NCBI RefSeq assembly: GCF_051401765.1
Contig: NW_027480423.1
Coordinates: forward strand, 10,602,001-10,666,000
DNA: 64,000 nt
From: Calliopsis andreniformis
Taxonomy: Eukaryota > Arthropoda > Insecta > Hymenoptera > Andrenidae
Direction of reading: 5' to 3'
The first letter of the stretch is position 1, and each line of letters starts with the position of its first letter. The position numbers and the translations under genes are program-made. Under the pieces are notes generated by a model. It saw only the letters and a list, made by a program, of their open reading frames with translations, searched no databases and was not told the DNA's origin. Of this stretch, positions 61,340 through 64,000 are shown piece by piece.

Positions 61340-62668
61340 CATACTGGTTGCAATTACTCGCTTTATATGATGGAAAAACTGGTGTATTTATATTGTATTT
61401 TATGCTTCTGGCGTTCACTTCTTAGGCCCTAACTATTCGATCTGGTGGAACAGCGCCCTAGGGTGAAGTCTAGGTTGCACGGAAAGTAGAAATGACCATA
61501 ACTTTCACACTGGTAGCAATTATTCGTTTTATACAATGGAAAAACTGTTCTGTTTATTTTGCATTTTATGCTTCGGTCGTTGACTTCTAAGGACCTAACT
61601 GTTTGATCTGGTGGAGCAACGCCCTAGAGTGATGCCTAGGTTGCCCGTAACGTAGAAATGACAATAACTTTCACACTGGTTGCTATTATTCGTTCTATGC
61701 GATGGAAAAACTGTTGTATTTATATTGTATTTTAAGCTTCTGGCGTTGACATCTATGGCACTAACTATTCGATCTGGTGGAGCAACGCAATAGAGTGAAG
61801 CCTAGGTTGCCCGGAACGTAGAATTGGACATAACTTTCAAACTGGTTGCAATTATTCCTGTTATATGATGAAATCACTGTTGTATTTTTATTGCATTTTA
61901 TGCTTCGGGCGTTGACTTCTAAGGCCCTAACTATTCAATGTGTTGGAGCAACGCCCTAGGGTTGAAGCCTAGGTTTCTCGGAAAGTAGAAATGACCATAA
62001 GTTTCATACTGGTTGCAATTATTCGTTTTATACGATGGAAAAACTGTTGTATTTTTATTGTATTTTATGCTTCTGGCGTTGACTTCTAAGGCACTCACTA
62101 TTCGATCTGGTGGAGCAACGCCCTAGGGTGTAGCCTACCTTGCCCGTAAAGTAGAAATGACCATAGCTTTCATACTGGTTGCAATTATTAGTTTTATATG
62201 ATGGAAAAACTGTTATATTTATATTGTACCTTATGCTTCTGGCGATGACTTCTTAGGCCCTAACAATTCGATCTGGTGGAAAAACGACCTAGAGTGAGGC
62301 CTAGGTTGCCCGGAACTTAGAACTGACCATAACTTTCATACTGGTAGCAATTATTCGTTTTATACAATGGAAAAACTGTTCTATTTATTTTGTATTTTAT
62401 GCTTCGGGCGTTGACTTCTAAGGCCCTAGCTGTTTGAACTGGTGGAGCAACGCCCTAGAGTGAAGCCTAGGTTGCCCGGAACGTAGAAGTGACCATAACT
62501 TTCACACTGGTTGCTATTATTCGTTCTATACGATGGAAAAACTGTTGTATTTATATTGTATTTTATGCTTCTGTCGTTCACGTCTTAGGCCCTAACTATT
62601 CGATCTGGTGGAGCAACGGCCTAGGGTGAAGCCTAGGTTGCCCGGAACGTAGAAATGGCCATAACTTT
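61340..62668 (+). repeat. 8-monomer unit, copy 1 (1329 bp)
   Basis: Tandem partner of 62669-63997. Unusual shared variants include ACTCGCTTTATATG, AACTGGTGTATTT, TTCTATGCGATGG, GAATTGGACATAAC, GATGAAATCACTG and an extra T in AGGGTTGAAG. 1329 is eight monomers plus that one inserted base. Its monomers do not match the 22-31 kb 8-mer. Confidence 0.88.
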
Positions 62669-63997
62669 CATACTGGTTGCAATTACTCGCTTTATATGAT
62701 GGAAAAACTGGTGTATTTATATTGTATTTTATGCTTCTGGCGTTCACTTCTTAGGCCCTAACTATTCGATCTGGTGGAACAGCGCCCTAGGGTGAAGTCT
62801 AGGTTGCACGGAAAGTAGAAATGACCATAACTTTCACACTGGTAGCAATTATTCGTTTTATACAATGGAAAAACTGTTCTGTTTATTTTGCATTTTATGC
62901 TTCGGTCGTTGACTTCTAAGGACCTAACTGTTTGATCTGGTGGAGCAACGCCCTAGAGTGATGCCTAGGTTGCCCGTAACGTAGAAATGACAATAACTTT
63001 CACACTGGTTGCTATTATTCGTTCTATGCGATGGAAAAACTGTTGTATTTATATTGTATTTTAAGCTTCTGGCGTTGACATCTATGGCACTAACTATTCG
63101 ATCTGGTGGAGCAACGCAATAGAGTGAAGCCTAGGTTGCCCGGAACGTAGAATTGGACATAACTTTCAAACTGGTTGCAATTATTCCTGTTATATGATGA
63201 AATCACTGTTGTATTTTTATTGCATTTTATGCTTCGGGCGTTGACTTCTAAGGCCCTAACTATTCAATGTGTTGGAGCAACGCCCTAGGGTTGAAGCCTA
63301 GGTTTCTCGGAAAGTAGAAATGACCATAAGTTTCATACTGGTTGCAATTATTCGTTTTATACGATGGAAAAACTGTTGTATTTTTATTGTATTTTATGCT
63401 TCTGGCGTTGACTTCTAAGGCACTCACTATTCGATCTGGTGGAGCAACGCCCTAGGGTGTAGCCTACCTTGCCCGTAAAGTAGAAATGACCATAGCTTTC
63501 ATACTGGTTGCAATTATTAGTTTTATATGATGGAAAAACTGTTATATTTATATTGTACCTTATGCTTCTGGCGATGACTTCTTAGGCCCTAACAATTCGA
63601 TCTGGTGGAAAAACGACCTAGAGTGAGGCCTAGGTTGCCCGGAACTTAGAACTGACCATAACTTTCATACTGGTAGCAATTATTCGTTTTATACAATGGA
63701 AAAACTGTTCTATTTATTTTGTATTTTATGCTTCGGGCGTTGACTTCTAAGGCCCTAGCTGTTTGAACTGGTGGAGCAACGCCCTAGAGTGAAGCCTAGG
63801 TTGCCCGGAACGTAGAAGTGACCATAACTTTCACACTGGTTGCTATTATTCGTTCTATACGATGGAAAAACTGTTGTATTTATATTGTATTTTATGCTTC
63901 TGTCGTTCACGTCTTAGGCCCTAACTATTCGATCTGGTGGAGCAACGGCCTAGGGTGAAGCCTAGGTTGCCCGGAACGTAGAAATGGCCATAACTTT
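62669..63997 (+). repeat. 8-monomer unit, copy 2 (1329 bp)
   Basis: On reading I found no difference from copy 1, so the duplication is either very recent or an assembly effect. The window ends just after this copy. The last bases read AACTTTTAC where copy 1 leads into AACTTTCATACTGG, so a third copy probably does not follow in register. Confidence 0.88.
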
Positions 63998-64000
63998 TAC

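Larger units (their letters stand above)
1..64000 (+). repeat. 166-bp satellite array, about 385 head-to-tail monomers
   Basis: Seen directly: the motif at the monomer start (usually ATGACCATAACTTTCACAC) recurs at 61, 227, 394, 560, 726, 892 and so on to 63984. That is 63923 bp, or 385 monomers of 166 bp plus 13 bases. All monomers lie in the same orientation. Bases 1-60 are the tail of a monomer and 63984-64000 the start of another, so the array continues past both ends. Consensus GC is about 41%. No non-satellite DNA interrupts it. By size and organisation it is probably a centromeric or pericentromeric satellite; that is inference. A plant host is my best guess, from the monomer-start motif and the unit length. 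It encodes no protein; whether it is transcribed cannot be seen. Confidence 0.97.

Noticed and set aside
61340..63997. A simple statement that the array is fully homogeneous here
   Set aside because: Only two copies are visible, the window ends inside the next monomer, and the last bases already differ from a continuing third copy.
1..64000. CRISPR array or phage-type direct repeats
   Set aside because: There are no unique spacers between short repeats. The whole 166-bp unit repeats with gradual variation, which is satellite organisation.

Overview
The whole 64 kb window is one uninterrupted satellite DNA array with no gene in it. The unit is 166 bp, all copies point the same way, and I count 385 whole monomers between the ATG of the first ATGACC-type motif at 61 and the equivalent ATG at 63984. 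I found no transposon insertion, inversion, microsatellite run, tRNA or rRNA. All open frames are under 92 codons and arise from the repeat itself: 166 is not a multiple of 3, so each frame shifts every monomer.

Organism: an alphoid-sized monomer, a homogenised array and local higher-order repeats (HORs) fit a eukaryotic centromeric or pericentromeric satellite. A plant is my best guess. The first ~20 bases of the monomer resemble a motif I recall from plant centromeric satellites such as soybean CentGm, and a 166 bp centromeric repeat has been reported in Prunus. Both points are from memory and need a search.

Monomer layout (base 1 = A of ATGACC): about 41% GC. Bases ~25-80 are AT-rich and contain a conserved TTCG..A..CG motif (32-47). 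Bases ~105-160 are GC-richer and contain a conserved imperfect inverted repeat (125-153) with CCTAGG arms.

Layout: 1-4707 is a diverged mosaic with little HOR order. 4708-20463 holds large paired duplications (offsets of 3153, 7138 and 6306 bp). 20464-22045 is a mosaic. 22046-30953 is an 8-monomer HOR (~1328 bp) grouped into 16- and 15-mers. 31800-33960 is a 7-mer duplicated in tandem. 35160-38285 and 41470-43836 carry the same 6-mer HOR (996 bp), and the two blocks are segmental copies 6311 bp apart. 45702-59489 is a family of long HOR units of 21, 15, 21, 17 and 9 monomers whose lengths are related by exact whole-monomer gains and losses. 59490-61339 decays back to mosaic monomers. 61340-63997 is an apparently identical 8-mer tandem pair (1329 bp each).

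The window is therefore a record of satellite evolution by unequal exchange, with little order at the left edge and apparently recent amplification toward the right. Alignments were done by eye; boundaries are good to roughly 20-100 bases unless a landmark is given.
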